Positions 15,074 through 23,166 are shown, counted from the stretch's first letter. The stretch: 47,782 bases of DNA from Verrucomicrobiia bacterium (GCA_011525695.1 WYBX01000076.1:1-47782); one strand, 5' to 3'. The notes: a model not told the origin generated them from the letters alone. Numbers and translations are program-made.

Positions 15074-15095
15074 TAGACATATCGTAACACGATAG
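15074..15095 (+). promoter_or_regulatory. Predicted operator upstream of the PLP-enzyme/ptsI run (TAGACATATCGTAacACGA)
   Basis: This site holds a perfect palindrome TATCGT-AAC-ACGATA (15080-15094). TAGACATATCGTAACACGA matches the site before the MarR gene (11724-11742) in 17 of 19 positions. A TAGAAT at 15093-15098 could serve as a -10 element overlapping the palindrome. It lies about 70 bases upstream of the PLP-enzyme start, so the same MarR-type repressor may control both operons. The rest of the 296-base gap (14867-15162) shows no gene. Confidence 0.55.
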
Positions 15096-15162
15096 AATGG
15101 AATCTGGCACGTTGAGTTTCGGGGAAGGTGCCGCATGGCGCCGGCATCGCGCTGGCTCACTG

Positions 15163-16353
15163 ATGAGCACCACGCCACATCGCCTCGCCACGCGATGCGC
15201 CCATGCGGGGGCGAAGCGAACCGGTGGGGGCGAAAATGGGCCGCTTCAGCCGCCGATCGTTCAAAGCGCGATCTTCGATCTTGGAAGCAGCAGGGACTCC
15301 GATGCGATTTTTTCCGGGGAACGGAAAGGGTACGCTTATTCGCGCTTCGGGAACCCCACCGTGGACGTGCTCGCGCGGACACTGGCCGATTTGGAAGGTG
15401 GCGCCGATGCGCTTGTGACCAGCTCTGGGAATGCCGCGGTTCTCTGCGCCGTCACGTGTGCCTTGCAGGGGCGATCAGGGCCGCTGGTGACCCACCGGGA
15501 CATCTACGGTGGCAGCTTCGAACTGCTGCGCGTCCTTTCCAGTGTCTATCTTCTTCACGTCGAATTTATTGATCCGAGCGAGGAGCACAGGTGGTTGGCT
15601 GCCGTTGGTCGCGCCGCGGCGGTCCTCGTCGAAACGCCCTCGAATCCGCTGATGCGATTAATCGATCTGGCGGCGACCGTCGAGATTGCCCGCGCCTCGG
15701 GTGCGCCGGTGATTGTGGACAACACCGTGGCCACGCCTGTTAACCAGCGGCCGTTCGAATTGGGCGTGGATTGGATCGTCCATTCCACGACGAAGTATCT
15801 GAACGGGCACGCCGACCTGATTGGCGGCTGCCTCATACGGCGCGAGCCTCTGAGGGATCAGCACCGGTCGATCCACAAGAATCTCGGCGGGACGGTGAAC
15901 GCCTTCGAAGCGTGGCTGGTCCTGCGCGGTTTGCGGACTCTCGCGCTTCGGATGGAAGCGCACAACCGCAACGCCGCGGCCATTGCGCAGTGGCTGGAAC
16001 GCCGACCAGAGGTCTCGCGAGTGCATTATCCGGGGCTGTCGACACATCCGCAGGCGCAGCTCTTCCGGCGGCAGATGACCCACGGCGGCGGGCTGTTGTC
16101 GTTTGAGCTCGCCGGGGGTGAGGCGGCTGCGGCGCGGTTTCTGGATCGCATGCAATTGATCATCAATGCGGTGAGCCTCGGGGGGCCTGAGACGCTCGCC
16201 ACGCTTCCCGCCAAATCGAGCCATCGCGGAATGACACCCGAAGGGCGTCAACAAGCGGGGATCAGCGACGGCCTCATTCGCCTTTCCGCGGGCCTCGAAG
16301 ATTCGGCCGATCTCATTCGAGACCTGGAACAAGCCCTCACTCCGGAAGGATGA
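15163..16353 (+). CDS. Cys/Met-metabolism PLP-dependent enzyme (cystathionine gamma-synthase/lyase family)
   Basis: A 396-residue PLP fold-type I enzyme. Recognisable segments: RCAHAG near the start, PPIVQSAIFD, YAYSRFGNPTVDVLARTLADLEGG, ALVTSSGNAAV (phosphate-binding region), ETPSNPLMRLID, VIVDNTVATPVNQRP, the Schiff-base lysine K211 in HSTTKYLNGHADLIGG, SLGGPETLATLPAKSSH and LIRLSAGLED. These place it in the Cys/Met metabolism family: cystathionine gamma-synthase, beta- or gamma-lyase, methionine gamma-lyase or O-acetylhomoserine sulfhydrylase. The exact activity cannot be fixed by eye. The frame opens at 15097, but the family N-terminus fits MSTTPHRLATRCAHAG at 15163. It leads a run with ptsI, usp and ctaD and has a palindromic operator-like site upstream. 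Confidence 0.92.
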   Translation: MSTTPHRLATRCAHAGAKRTGGGENGPLQPPIVQSAIFDLGSSRDSDAIFSGERKGYAYSRFGNPTVDVLARTLADLEGGADALVTSSGNAAVLCAVTCALQGRSGPLVTHRDIYGGSFELLRVLSSVYLLHVEFIDPSEEHRWLAAVGRAAAVLVETPSNPLMRLIDLAATVEIARASGAPVIVDNTVATPVNQRPFELGVDWIVHSTTKYLNGHADLIGGCLIRREPLRDQHRSIHKNLGGTVNAFEAWLVLRGLRTLALRMEAHNRNAAAIAQWLERRPEVSRVHYPGLSTHPQAQLFRRQMTHGGGLLSFELAGGEAAAARFLDRMQLIINAVSLGGPETLATLPAKSSHRGMTPEGRQQAGISDGLIRLSAGLEDSADLIRDLEQALTPEG

Positions 16354-16359
16354 CATCCG

Positions 16360-18264
16360 ATGAACTCCGCCATCCCCCCATCCGGCGCACCGCTTGCATC
16401 GATCGGCACCATGCTTACTGGACTTGCGGCGTCGTCGGGAATAGCCCGTGGTCCGGCCTTCGTCTGCCCGTGCGGGGATCCTCGCCGCATACCGCGTCGA
16501 TCAATCGCGGCGGCCGAAGTGTCGGCGGAACTGCGCCGACTGGGAAAGGCCTTGGATGAAGCCGAAGCCGATTTGGTCACGTTGCGGGATGAAACCAGGC
16601 AGGATCTCGGCGATGAATCGGCCGCGATTTTTGACGCGCAAGCGTGTCTCGTGCGCGACCCGGAGCTTTGCGATGCGGCCACCAGACGTTGCCGTGAACA
16701 GAGGATAAACGCGGAAGCCGCGTGGAATGATGCCGCGGCAGCGCTTGATCAGGCATTTGCGCGGCTCGACAACTCAGCGATCCGGGAACGCGGTGCTGAT
16801 TTGCGTGATGTCAGCCGGCGGGTACTAGACCGATTATTGGAATCGACGGAAGCATCCCAGCCAAGCTTGCCGCCTGGCTGCATTGTCGTGACCCATGAAT
16901 TACTGCCCTCCCTCGCGGCCAAGCTCGATCGGATGACACTCCGTGGCATTGTGGCGGAACGAGGTGGGCCGACGGCCCACGCCGTCATCCTCGCTCGCGC
17001 GCTGGGCATTCCCACGCTGTTGTATGTCGAGAATGCGACGCACAAGATTTCAAACGGCGACCCACTGATTCTCGACGCGCTGGCGGGGCGCCTCTTCATC
17101 CGCCCGCCACCGGTCGTCGAACGCGAGTACCGGCGCCACGAGGCTGATCTCGTCAAGCACCGCGCCGTGCTAAAGGAGTCGCTGCATCTCCCGGCGGAAA
17201 CTCGCGACGGCGTGCGGATCAAACTTGGCGCGAATATCGGCAAGATTGCGGATGCGACGGCCGCCAGGGAGGTCAATGCCGGCGGCATTGGTCTGTATCG
17301 AACGGAATTCGCATTCGTCGTTGAAGACCATCTGCCCACCGAGGAAGAGCAGTATCAGACCTATTGCAGGACGGCCGAGGCGATAGGGGACCGCGATTTG
17401 GTCATTCGTGTGCTGGATGTCGGGAGCGACAAGGTTCTCCCGTATTTCCCGTTGCCGGAGGAGCCTAATCCCTCGCTTGGCCAGCGCGGCACCCGTTTGC
17501 TGCTGAAGCATCCGGAGATTCTCGTCCCGCAACTCCGGGCCGTGCTGCGCCTGAGCGCTACGCACCGGGTGTCACTCCTTTTTCCGATGATTGGCGGCGT
17601 GGACGAAATCCTTGCAGCGAAGTCGCGGCTGATGGCGGTGCAGGCCCAACTTCGCGCCGAGCAGGTGCCATTCGATCCCGGGTTGCGAATTGGTGCGATG
17701 ATCGAGACGCCGTCCGCCGTCCTGACCGCGCGGCATATCGCGCAGGAAGTGGATTTCCTGAGCATCGGCACAAATGATCTGACCCAATACCTTCTCGCGA
17801 GCGATCGGGGCAACCGCACGATGGCAAACTACTATGAACCCCTGCATCCCGCGGTGATGCTGAGCATCAAAGCGGTCATCGATGCGGCTGCCGCGGAGGG
17901 AAAGGACGTTTCCGTGTGTGGCGAGATGGCCGGCAACCCCGCCTACACCGAACTGCTGCTGGGACTCGGCATTCGTGCGCTCAGTGTGATTCCCTTGGAA
18001 CTGCTCGAGGTGAAACGCGTCATTCGCGCCAGCACGACGGTCGGTGCCGCGCAGGCAGCCAAGTGCGTTCTTGCGGCGAGAACAATCGCCGCCGTGAAGG
18101 ACTGCCTAGCCGCCCGCGCGGAGAATCGATCCGACCGGCCGTACGCCGCGGCGCGCTCAACGAAGTCACCCGCGGAAGCAGCCTGGGAAAACGAGGGTGG
18201 CCACATCCTGTCGCTAACGGGCGTCTCGTCGACGCCCCAACCCCTAACCGTCCATCCAAAATGA
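16360..18264 (+). CDS. ptsI: PTS enzyme I (phosphoenolpyruvate-protein phosphotransferase)
   Basis: A 634-residue protein against ~570 for typical enzyme I. N-terminal HPr-binding and phospho-His domain: LAASSGIARGPAF and the helical bundle, then GIVAERGGPTAHAVILAR with phospho-acceptor H207. C-terminal PEP-binding barrel: GGIGLYRTEFAFV, RVLDVGSDK, GQRGTRLLLKHPE, FPMIGG, GAMIETPSA, SIGTNDLTQYLLASDR and catalytic C520 in VCGEMAGN. All catalytic features are intact. No HPr or EII gene is nearby, so it is likely part of a regulatory PTS or served by distant genes. The C-terminus carries about 60 extra residues ending in a WENEGG motif, also found in a small protein at 21023. The stop overlaps the next start (ATGA). 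Confidence 0.95.
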   Translation: MNSAIPPSGAPLASIGTMLTGLAASSGIARGPAFVCPCGDPRRIPRRSIAAAEVSAELRRLGKALDEAEADLVTLRDETRQDLGDESAAIFDAQACLVRDPELCDAATRRCREQRINAEAAWNDAAAALDQAFARLDNSAIRERGADLRDVSRRVLDRLLESTEASQPSLPPGCIVVTHELLPSLAAKLDRMTLRGIVAERGGPTAHAVILARALGIPTLLYVENATHKISNGDPLILDALAGRLFIRPPPVVEREYRRHEADLVKHRAVLKESLHLPAETRDGVRIKLGANIGKIADATAAREVNAGGIGLYRTEFAFVVEDHLPTEEEQYQTYCRTAEAIGDRDLVIRVLDVGSDKVLPYFPLPEEPNPSLGQRGTRLLLKHPEILVPQLRAVLRLSATHRVSLLFPMIGGVDEILAAKSRLMAVQAQLRAEQVPFDPGLRIGAMIETPSAVLTARHIAQEVDFLSIGTNDLTQYLLASDRGNRTMANYYEPLHPAVMLSIKAVIDAAAAEGKDVSVCGEMAGNPAYTELLLGLGIRALSVIPLELLEVKRVIRASTTVGAAQAAKCVLAARTIAAVKDCLAARAENRSDRPYAAARSTKSPAEAAWENEGGHILSLTGVSSTPQPLTVHPK

Positions 18265-18944
18265 AGACCATTCTCGCGCCGATCGATTTTTCCGAAAGCT
18301 CGAAGCTCGTCATCGCCGAGAGTGTAAAACTGGCGCGCGCCACCGGCGCCCGCGTGGTTCTTCTGCATGTCGTCCAGCCATTGCCGGGCAGTGGGAGCGA
18401 TTTCGGCTTTGCCGAACCGACGCCGAAGACCGCCGGCGCTGCGGTACAGGATGCAGTGCGGCGCCTGACGCACCTCCAACGCCAGTTGTCCGACCGCGGC
18501 GTCACGATCGAGACATTCCATACTGTTGGCGTGCCGGCAGCCGCGATCGTGGCTCGGGCGCAGGAATTCTCCGCATCTCACATCGTTGTCGGTTCTCATG
18601 GGCATGGCGCACTCTACGAACTGTTGGTCGGCGGCACCACGAGCCGCGTGCTCAAAGAGGCGACCTGTTCCGTGCTCGTCGTGCCGCGGGGCCGGGCCCT
18701 CGATCGCGATGCGGCCACCTTGAACCTTGGATTTACCGGAGATGGTGGCGGCGTATCCGCCGGAGCTAGCTGCATGGCGCCGCCGGGCCGACCGGACGAT
18801 TCAGGTATCCTACAGGCGATGAACGCCACCATTTCCTTCGATCTCTGCCAACTGATGCCCATGCACGCACTCGCTACTCCACGAATCGCATTACGGGATG
18901 TACTGCGTCATCCCCAGCCCAAGCTGCCTTCCCGCCATGATTGA
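18261..18944 (+). CDS. Universal stress protein (UspA family) with C-terminal extension
   Basis: A 227-residue protein. Residues 1-150 are one UspA domain: MKTILAPIDFSESSKLVIAE, VVLLHVVQP, HIVVGSHGHGALYELLVGGTTSRVLKEATCSVLVVP. The G-x2-G-x9-G(S/T)-type ATP-binding loop is represented by GSHGHGALYELLVGGTTS, so it probably binds ATP. About 75 further residues match no domain and are low in hydrophobic content; typical members have 140-160 residues. The start overlaps the ptsI stop by 4 bases and the end overlaps the ctaD start by 8 bases, showing tight translational coupling. The extension may be tolerated because it reads across an ancestral spacer. Confidence 0.92.
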   Translation: MKTILAPIDFSESSKLVIAESVKLARATGARVVLLHVVQPLPGSGSDFGFAEPTPKTAGAAVQDAVRRLTHLQRQLSDRGVTIETFHTVGVPAAAIVARAQEFSASHIVVGSHGHGALYELLVGGTTSRVLKEATCSVLVVPRGRALDRDAATLNLGFTGDGGGVSAGASCMAPPGRPDDSGILQAMNATISFDLCQLMPMHALATPRIALRDVLRHPQPKLPSRHD

Positions 18945-20850
18945 GCGCCGCTTGAAATCCAGCGCGCTGCTGGGAAGAGCCCGAGCGCATGCCCCCGGTC
19001 CAGCGGGCGTGTTTGCCCGGCCCATCGCCAAGACCGGGCTCGTAAGCTGGCTTACCACGGTCGACCACAAGCGGATTGCGATCCTCTACGGTGTCACCGC
19101 CCTGCTTTTTCTTCTCCTCGGTGGCATGGAGGCGTTGCTAATCCGGCTGCAACTGGCGGTTCCGAACAACGATCTGCTCACCGCGCAGCAATACAACCAG
19201 CTCTTCACGATGCATGGGACGACCATGATCTTCATGGCCATCATGCCGCTGGCATCCGCGTTTTTTAATTACCTCATCCCGCTGCAGATTGGCGCGCGTG
19301 ATGTCGCTTTCCCGCGGCTGAATGGGTTTGCCTATTGGGTGTTTCTGACGGGCGGTATCATCGTGAATGCCGGCTGGTTCGTGCGCTCCGGCGCGCCGGA
19401 TGTGGGCTGGTTTGGATTCGCGCCCCTCACGTCAAATACGTTTTCGAACCAGTTCGAAGGTGATGTATCCACGGATCTTTGGATCATGGGCATCCAGGTG
19501 CTCGGGATCTCGTCGATTATCGGCGCGCTGAATTTCGTCGTTACGATCATTAACCTGCGCGCTCCTGGCATGACGATGATGCGCCTGCCAACCTTCACGT
19601 GGATGGCGCTCGTGACCGCTTTCATGGTGCTGCTCGCCTTTCCGGCGATCACGATTGCTATGATCGCATTGATGATGGACCGGTCGTTTGGGGCAAATTT
19701 TTTCGAGGTTTCGCAGGGCGGCATGCCGATCCTCTGGCAGCATCTGTTTTGGGTCTTCGGCCACCCCGAAGTCTATATCCTGATTCTGCCGGCCTTCGGC
19801 ATCGTTTCCGAGGTTGTCCCGACGTTCGCGCGCAAGCCGCTGTTCGGTTATCCGGTGGTCGTTTTCTCCGGAGTGGTCATCGGCTTTCTTGGTTTCGGCG
19901 TGTGGAGTCATCACATGTTTACCACGGGGATGGGCACGGTCGGGACTGCCGCCTTCGCGCTCGGCAGCATGGCCATCGCGGTGCCCACGGGGGTGAAAAT
20001 ATTCAACTGGATCGGTACGCTTTGGGGCGGGAACCTTCGCATGCGAACTCCGCTCCTGTTCGCGCTCGGCTTCATCTGGATGTTCATGATCGGCGGTTTT
20101 TCCGGTGTGATGCACGCCGCGGCGCCGGCCGACGCACAGCAGCATGACAGCTATTTCGTCGTCGCGCACATCCATTACGTCCTGGTTGGCGGTTCACTTT
20201 TTTCGATGCTCGCCGGCATTCATTACTGGTTCCCGCTCATCCGCGGTCGGATGATACCGGAGCGACTCGGCAGGGTGGCGTTCTGGATTATCTTCGTCGG
20301 TTTCAACGCCACGTTCTTCCCGATGCACTTCCTGGGCTTAAACGGCATGCCGCGGCGCACCTTCACCTACGATCCGAACACCGGCTGGAGCACGCCAAAT
20401 TTCATCGCGACAGTGGGCTCGCTGATCCTGGGGGCAGGCCTCGTTTTCTATCTGGCTGTTGTTGTGCGGAGCTGGCGCAGAGGCGAAATGGCGCGGCCCG
20501 ATCCATGGGATGCTCGCACGCTTGAATGGAGCTCAGGCGTGCCGCCACCTGAGCACAACTTCGATATCCTCCCAATTGTACACGCGCGGGACCATTGGTG
20601 GCATGAGAAGCACGGTTCCGTGGCCAAGCATGCCGACGTTGCGGCCGCTCCTGTCTCGCCCGCCGAGCCGATTCACATGCCAAGCCAGTCATGGCTTCCG
20701 ATTCTGACGGCAAGCGCGATCTTGCTCGGCGGCTTGTTCTTCGCGAACCACAACATGCCCGGCGCCATGGTCGCAGGCGTGCTCATGATTTTCGGCATTT
20801 GGTGTTGGTCGCTCGAAGGTCCTGGCGGCTATCTGGTGCATCCAACCTAG
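18937..20850 (+). CDS. ctaD: Heme-copper (aa3-type) cytochrome c oxidase subunit I, without subunits II/III nearby
   Basis: A 637-residue membrane protein of A-type oxidase subunit I. Ligands and channels are complete: low-spin heme His in FTMHGTTMIF, the CuB His and cross-linked Tyr plus D-channel Glu in FGHPEVYILILP, the CuB pair in WSHHMFTTGM, the D-channel entry Asp in GARDVAFPRLN, the K-channel Lys in VPTGVKIFNW, and the two heme ligands in DSYFVVAHIHYVL. A C-terminal extension with two more hydrophobic segments (LPILTASAILLGGLFF and MVAGVLMIFGIWCW) resembles a fused small subunit. Subunits II and III, CtaA/B and Cox assembly genes are absent from the window. The start at 18937 overlaps the usp stop; an upstream Met at 18898 is less likely. 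Confidence 0.94.
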   Translation: MIERRLKSSALLGRARAHAPGPAGVFARPIAKTGLVSWLTTVDHKRIAILYGVTALLFLLLGGMEALLIRLQLAVPNNDLLTAQQYNQLFTMHGTTMIFMAIMPLASAFFNYLIPLQIGARDVAFPRLNGFAYWVFLTGGIIVNAGWFVRSGAPDVGWFGFAPLTSNTFSNQFEGDVSTDLWIMGIQVLGISSIIGALNFVVTIINLRAPGMTMMRLPTFTWMALVTAFMVLLAFPAITIAMIALMMDRSFGANFFEVSQGGMPILWQHLFWVFGHPEVYILILPAFGIVSEVVPTFARKPLFGYPVVVFSGVVIGFLGFGVWSHHMFTTGMGTVGTAAFALGSMAIAVPTGVKIFNWIGTLWGGNLRMRTPLLFALGFIWMFMIGGFSGVMHAAAPADAQQHDSYFVVAHIHYVLVGGSLFSMLAGIHYWFPLIRGRMIPERLGRVAFWIIFVGFNATFFPMHFLGLNGMPRRTFTYDPNTGWSTPNFIATVGSLILGAGLVFYLAVVVRSWRRGEMARPDPWDARTLEWSSGVPPPEHNFDILPIVHARDHWWHEKHGSVAKHADVAAAPVSPAEPIHMPSQSWLPILTASAILLGGLFFANHNMPGAMVAGVLMIFGIWCWSLEGPGGYLVHPT

Positions 20851-20858
20851 AACTCATC

Positions 20859-21065
20859 ATGAACGAACATCCCTCCAGCACACCCGGCCGGGCGGCCGAT
20901 CCCCCGGTTCGCTGCGAAGAGTGCGGCGCTTTCGGAGCATCGCAATTTGCTGACCTGCTTCTCTGCGCCGATTGCTATGTCGGGAAAGGGTCCTGCTGTC
21001 CTGAATTCGGAAAGGACGATCTATGGGCACAACACGAAGAGCCAACGCAGCAGCGGGTGATCTGA
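20859..21065 (+). CDS. Zinc-ribbon-like Cys-rich miniprotein
   Basis: A 68-residue protein with three Cys pairs: RCEECGAFGASQ (C-x2-C), LLCADCYVG (C-x2-C) and GSCCPEFGKDDLW. The first two pairs form a probable zinc knuckle. I recall similar small 'GSCCPEFG.DDLW' proteins in Verrucomicrobia and Planctomycetes, without a known function. It starts 8 bases after ctaD with a CTCATC-ATG context and is probably co-transcribed; a metal-handling or small adaptor role for the oxidase would be inference only. Confidence 0.75.
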   Translation: MNEHPSSTPGRAADPPVRCEECGAFGASQFADLLLCADCYVGKGSCCPEFGKDDLWAQHEEPTQQRVI

Positions 21066-21232
21066 GTGGCTTCGGAAGGGAAGAATCGTCACGAGGGGTC
21101 GCCTCGAGCGATGAATGGACTATGCGCAGGCGCGCGATCGAGCGTTGGGAAAACGAGGGCGGTCGGGTTAAGCGTGAGCCACCCCGTGACGATCGGCTTC
21201 GCAGCCGCCGGCTGGCCGATTGGAGTGGATGA
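21023..21232 (+). CDS. Short WENEGG-motif protein
   Basis: A 69-residue frame whose C-terminal half reads TMRRRAIERWENEGGRVKRE and is basic. The WENEGG hexapeptide also occurs in the C-terminal tail of the PtsI encoded upstream (AAWENEGGHILS). The ATG at 21023 overlaps the zinc-ribbon gene by 43 bases; an internal ATG at 21122 would give a 36-residue protein containing the whole motif. An alternative GTG frame at 21066 has no such motif. I recognise it only as a recurring short-protein motif of unknown function. Confidence 0.5.
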   Translation: MGTTRRANAAAGDLSGFGREESSRGVASSDEWTMRRRAIERWENEGGRVKREPPRDDRLRSRRLADWSG

Positions 21233-21333
21233 TGCTGCAACGCGATGCCGGTGAGAGGCGAATAAAGAGGCGACGGATCTTCCTGTCCCGTGCCAAACGA
21301 CCAGCGCGATGGCGCATGATGGCGGGTTGACGC

Positions 21334-22038
21334 TCACCCTGATCTGAGCGCGGAAGAGCCGAGCACCCGATGCATGACGCGGGCAGTCATCGGATCGCAG
21401 TAGGGTGCAGGATATCGGAAGATTTCCACCGCGGCCGCGCTCTGAAGCAGCCGTTCCTTCAGGGCTCCACGCGCGCGGTGGTGGATCACTTTCACGTTCT
21501 CCCGGGAGATTCCAAGGCACCTCGCCGTTTCCGTGGTGGAGAGACGCTGCACCGCACGCAGCAGGTACACCGTTCGCTGTTGCCGCGGCAACGTCTGTAC
21601 CGCCCGCTCAAGCACCTCGCGGATCTCTTCGGCACGAAGCGATTCGCCGGCAGCGGCAAACGCCAGCATCGCGGGCTCGTGCTTGAATTGCTCGTCGTCG
21701 ATGTTCTCCATAACCGCACGCCTCCTGCTTCGAATGATCATCAGGCACTCGTTAATCATGATTCGGGTCAACCACGTGGCGAACGCCGCATTGCCCTTGA
21801 AACTGCGGATGTTCAGGAACGCCTTCAGGTATGCGTTTTGCATCGCATCCTCAGTCTGGGCGTGATTCCGCAGATATGCCATCCCGACACGAAAGAGGCG
21901 CGTGTTGTAGCGTCGCACGATGACCTCGAACATTTCGCGGTTGCCTCGAACCACTTCGTCCACGGCTTGAACGTCGGTCACTTCGCGACGACGCAAGGGT
22001 TCGGGCTCGGAAATTGGCAAGTCGGCAAGGGAGTGCAT
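21334..22038 (-). CDS. ECF-type RNA polymerase sigma-70 factor
   Basis: A 234-residue sigma factor with regions 2 and 4 only. Region 2: FEVIVRRYNTRLFRVGMAYLRNHAQTEDAMQNAYLKAFLNIRSFKG then FATWLTRIMINECLMIIRSRRR. Region 4: LERAVQTLPRQQRTVYLLRAVQRLSTTETARCLGISRENVKVIHHRARGALKERL. The N-terminal ~25 residues and C-terminal ~35 residues are extra. No anti-sigma gene is adjacent on the minus strand, so how it is held inactive is not visible. It is divergent from a DoxX-like membrane protein gene across about 230 bases, which may be its target. Confidence 0.93.
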   Translation of the reverse strand: MHSLADLPISEPEPLRRREVTDVQAVDEVVRGNREMFEVIVRRYNTRLFRVGMAYLRNHAQTEDAMQNAYLKAFLNIRSFKGNAAFATWLTRIMINECLMIIRSRRRAVMENIDDEQFKHEPAMLAFAAAGESLRAEEIREVLERAVQTLPRQQRTVYLLRAVQRLSTTETARCLGISRENVKVIHHRARGALKERLLQSAAAVEIFRYPAPYCDPMTARVMHRVLGSSALRSG

Positions 22039-22269
22039 GGATGATGAGATGCAGGAAGGCGCGCCGGGGTTACAGGCTTTGTGGGAGAGACGGCGGCTAG
22101 CTCCTCGCCGGATGCCGACAGCCTAACGCGCTTGCATCGCGCCCGCAACTCGCGGCCAAGGACCTTATCTTCGGCGGTCTGGTGCGCCTTCCCGTAACCT
22201 TTCCCTGGCCGTTGCATCGAATGGAATGAACGGCCGCGCCCGGTCGGGGCGGCCACAACGTTCCTCATC

Positions 22270-22731
22270 ATGGCCACCACGTATCGCATTCATCCCGCCG
22301 CCAGCCTCGGCGCGGCAACGGAAACCCGGGTCGTGCACCAAGTGCACACCGCGCTGAAATACCTGTTCACCGTCGTCCCCATCGTGGCGGGCGTGGATAA
22401 ATTCACGAACCTGCTGACGCAATGGGACGCCTATCTGCACCCGCTTGCGCTGGGTCTGGTTCCGGTCTCCGCCGGCACCTTCATGGCCATCGTGGGCGTC
22501 ATCGAAATCGTGGCCGGCGTGCTGGTGTTCGTGCGTCCCCGAATCGGCGGGTTCGTGGTCGCGGGCTGGCTGCTCGCCATCGCGCTGCAGCTGCTGATCG
22601 GCTGGCGGTTTGTCGACGTCGCGGTCCGGGACATCGTCATTGCCCTCAGCGGTCCGCTCGTGCTCGCCCGCCTTACTCCGCTGGTCGCTGCCTCGAATCA
22701 CCACGCGACCGACAGATCGGAAGTCGCCTAA
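22270..22731 (+). CDS. DoxX-like integral membrane protein
   Basis: A 153-residue membrane protein with four hydrophobic segments: ALKYLFTVVPIVAGVDKFTNLL, AGTFMAIVGVIEIVAGVLVFV, IGGFVVAGWLLAIALQLLI and VAVRDIVIALSGPLVLARL. The layout (G-x-D-K-F in helix 1, an E-x-V-x-G in helix 2) fits the DoxX/DoxD family, whose bacterial members are linked to thiol and oxidative stress at the membrane, with no defined reaction for most. Start context is CCTCATC-ATG. It is divergent from the ECF sigma factor gene and may belong to its regulon; no promoter could be matched by eye. Confidence 0.75.
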   Translation: MATTYRIHPAASLGAATETRVVHQVHTALKYLFTVVPIVAGVDKFTNLLTQWDAYLHPLALGLVPVSAGTFMAIVGVIEIVAGVLVFVRPRIGGFVVAGWLLAIALQLLIGWRFVDVAVRDIVIALSGPLVLARLTPLVAASNHHATDRSEVA

Positions 22732-22858
22732 GCTACCGAACGCGCAGCTCGCGGCTGTCGCGGAATCGGGAATGGAGCAGGGTATCCTGAACGCGGATGT
22801 GCAAGGGAGCGCATTTCACCACTCTGCCCGACTGCTTTTCCGCGCGGTTTGGGAATTA

Positions 22859-22884
22859 GGGGCAAACGTGCGCTCATTTGCCCC
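22859..22884. promoter_or_regulatory. Perfect inverted repeat GGGGCAAA-N10-TTTGCCCC upstream of the HTH gene
   Basis: Two 8-bp arms (22859-22866 and 22877-22884) are perfect inverted copies around CGTGCGCTCA. The site lies 40 bases before the start of the excisionase-like HTH gene. There is no T-run after it, so it is more likely an operator than a terminator. A second small inverted pair, GTCTGC/GCAGAC (22891-22896 and 22908-22913), follows directly. Confidence 0.45.
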
Positions 22885-22923
22885 GTATTAGTCTGCGGGA
22901 GGCGCTGGCAGACTGGCGCCGCC

Positions 22924-23166
22924 ATGAATAAACCTGCTGCATCAACCCCCGCGGCGAGCCCCAAGCTCGCCCTTTCTCGTGAGGAAGCCGGGCGCGCGCT
23001 CGGCATCAGCGCCATCACCATCGACCGGCTCGCCAAACGCGGGCTGCTCCGCCCCTCCCGGGCTACCCGCCGGCCGCTCTATCCCGTCTGGGAGGTGGAG
23101 CGCTTTCTGCGTGAAAGCTGCCCCAATCCCTGCAAGTCGCTCCGGATGCGCGGACCGAGCTGCTGA
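22924..23166 (+). CDS. Excisionase-like helix-turn-helix DNA-binding protein
   Basis: An 80-residue protein with one helix-turn-helix of the excisionase/MerR-like (HTH_17) type: LSREEAGRALGISAITIDRLAKRGLLRPSRATRRPLYPVWEVERFLRE. The pattern helix-GIS-xx-T-xx-R-x-xx-GLL followed by 'P-Y-x-x-xx-V-x-x-F' is that of small proteins controlling phage or plasmid excision or acting as simple regulators. No integrase is adjacent. It carries a perfect inverted repeat in its upstream region and stands at the border of a stretch with repeats and toxin-antitoxin genes, which suggests an accessory region. Confidence 0.75.
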   Translation: MNKPAASTPAASPKLALSREEAGRALGISAITIDRLAKRGLLRPSRATRRPLYPVWEVERFLRESCPNPCKSLRMRGPSC

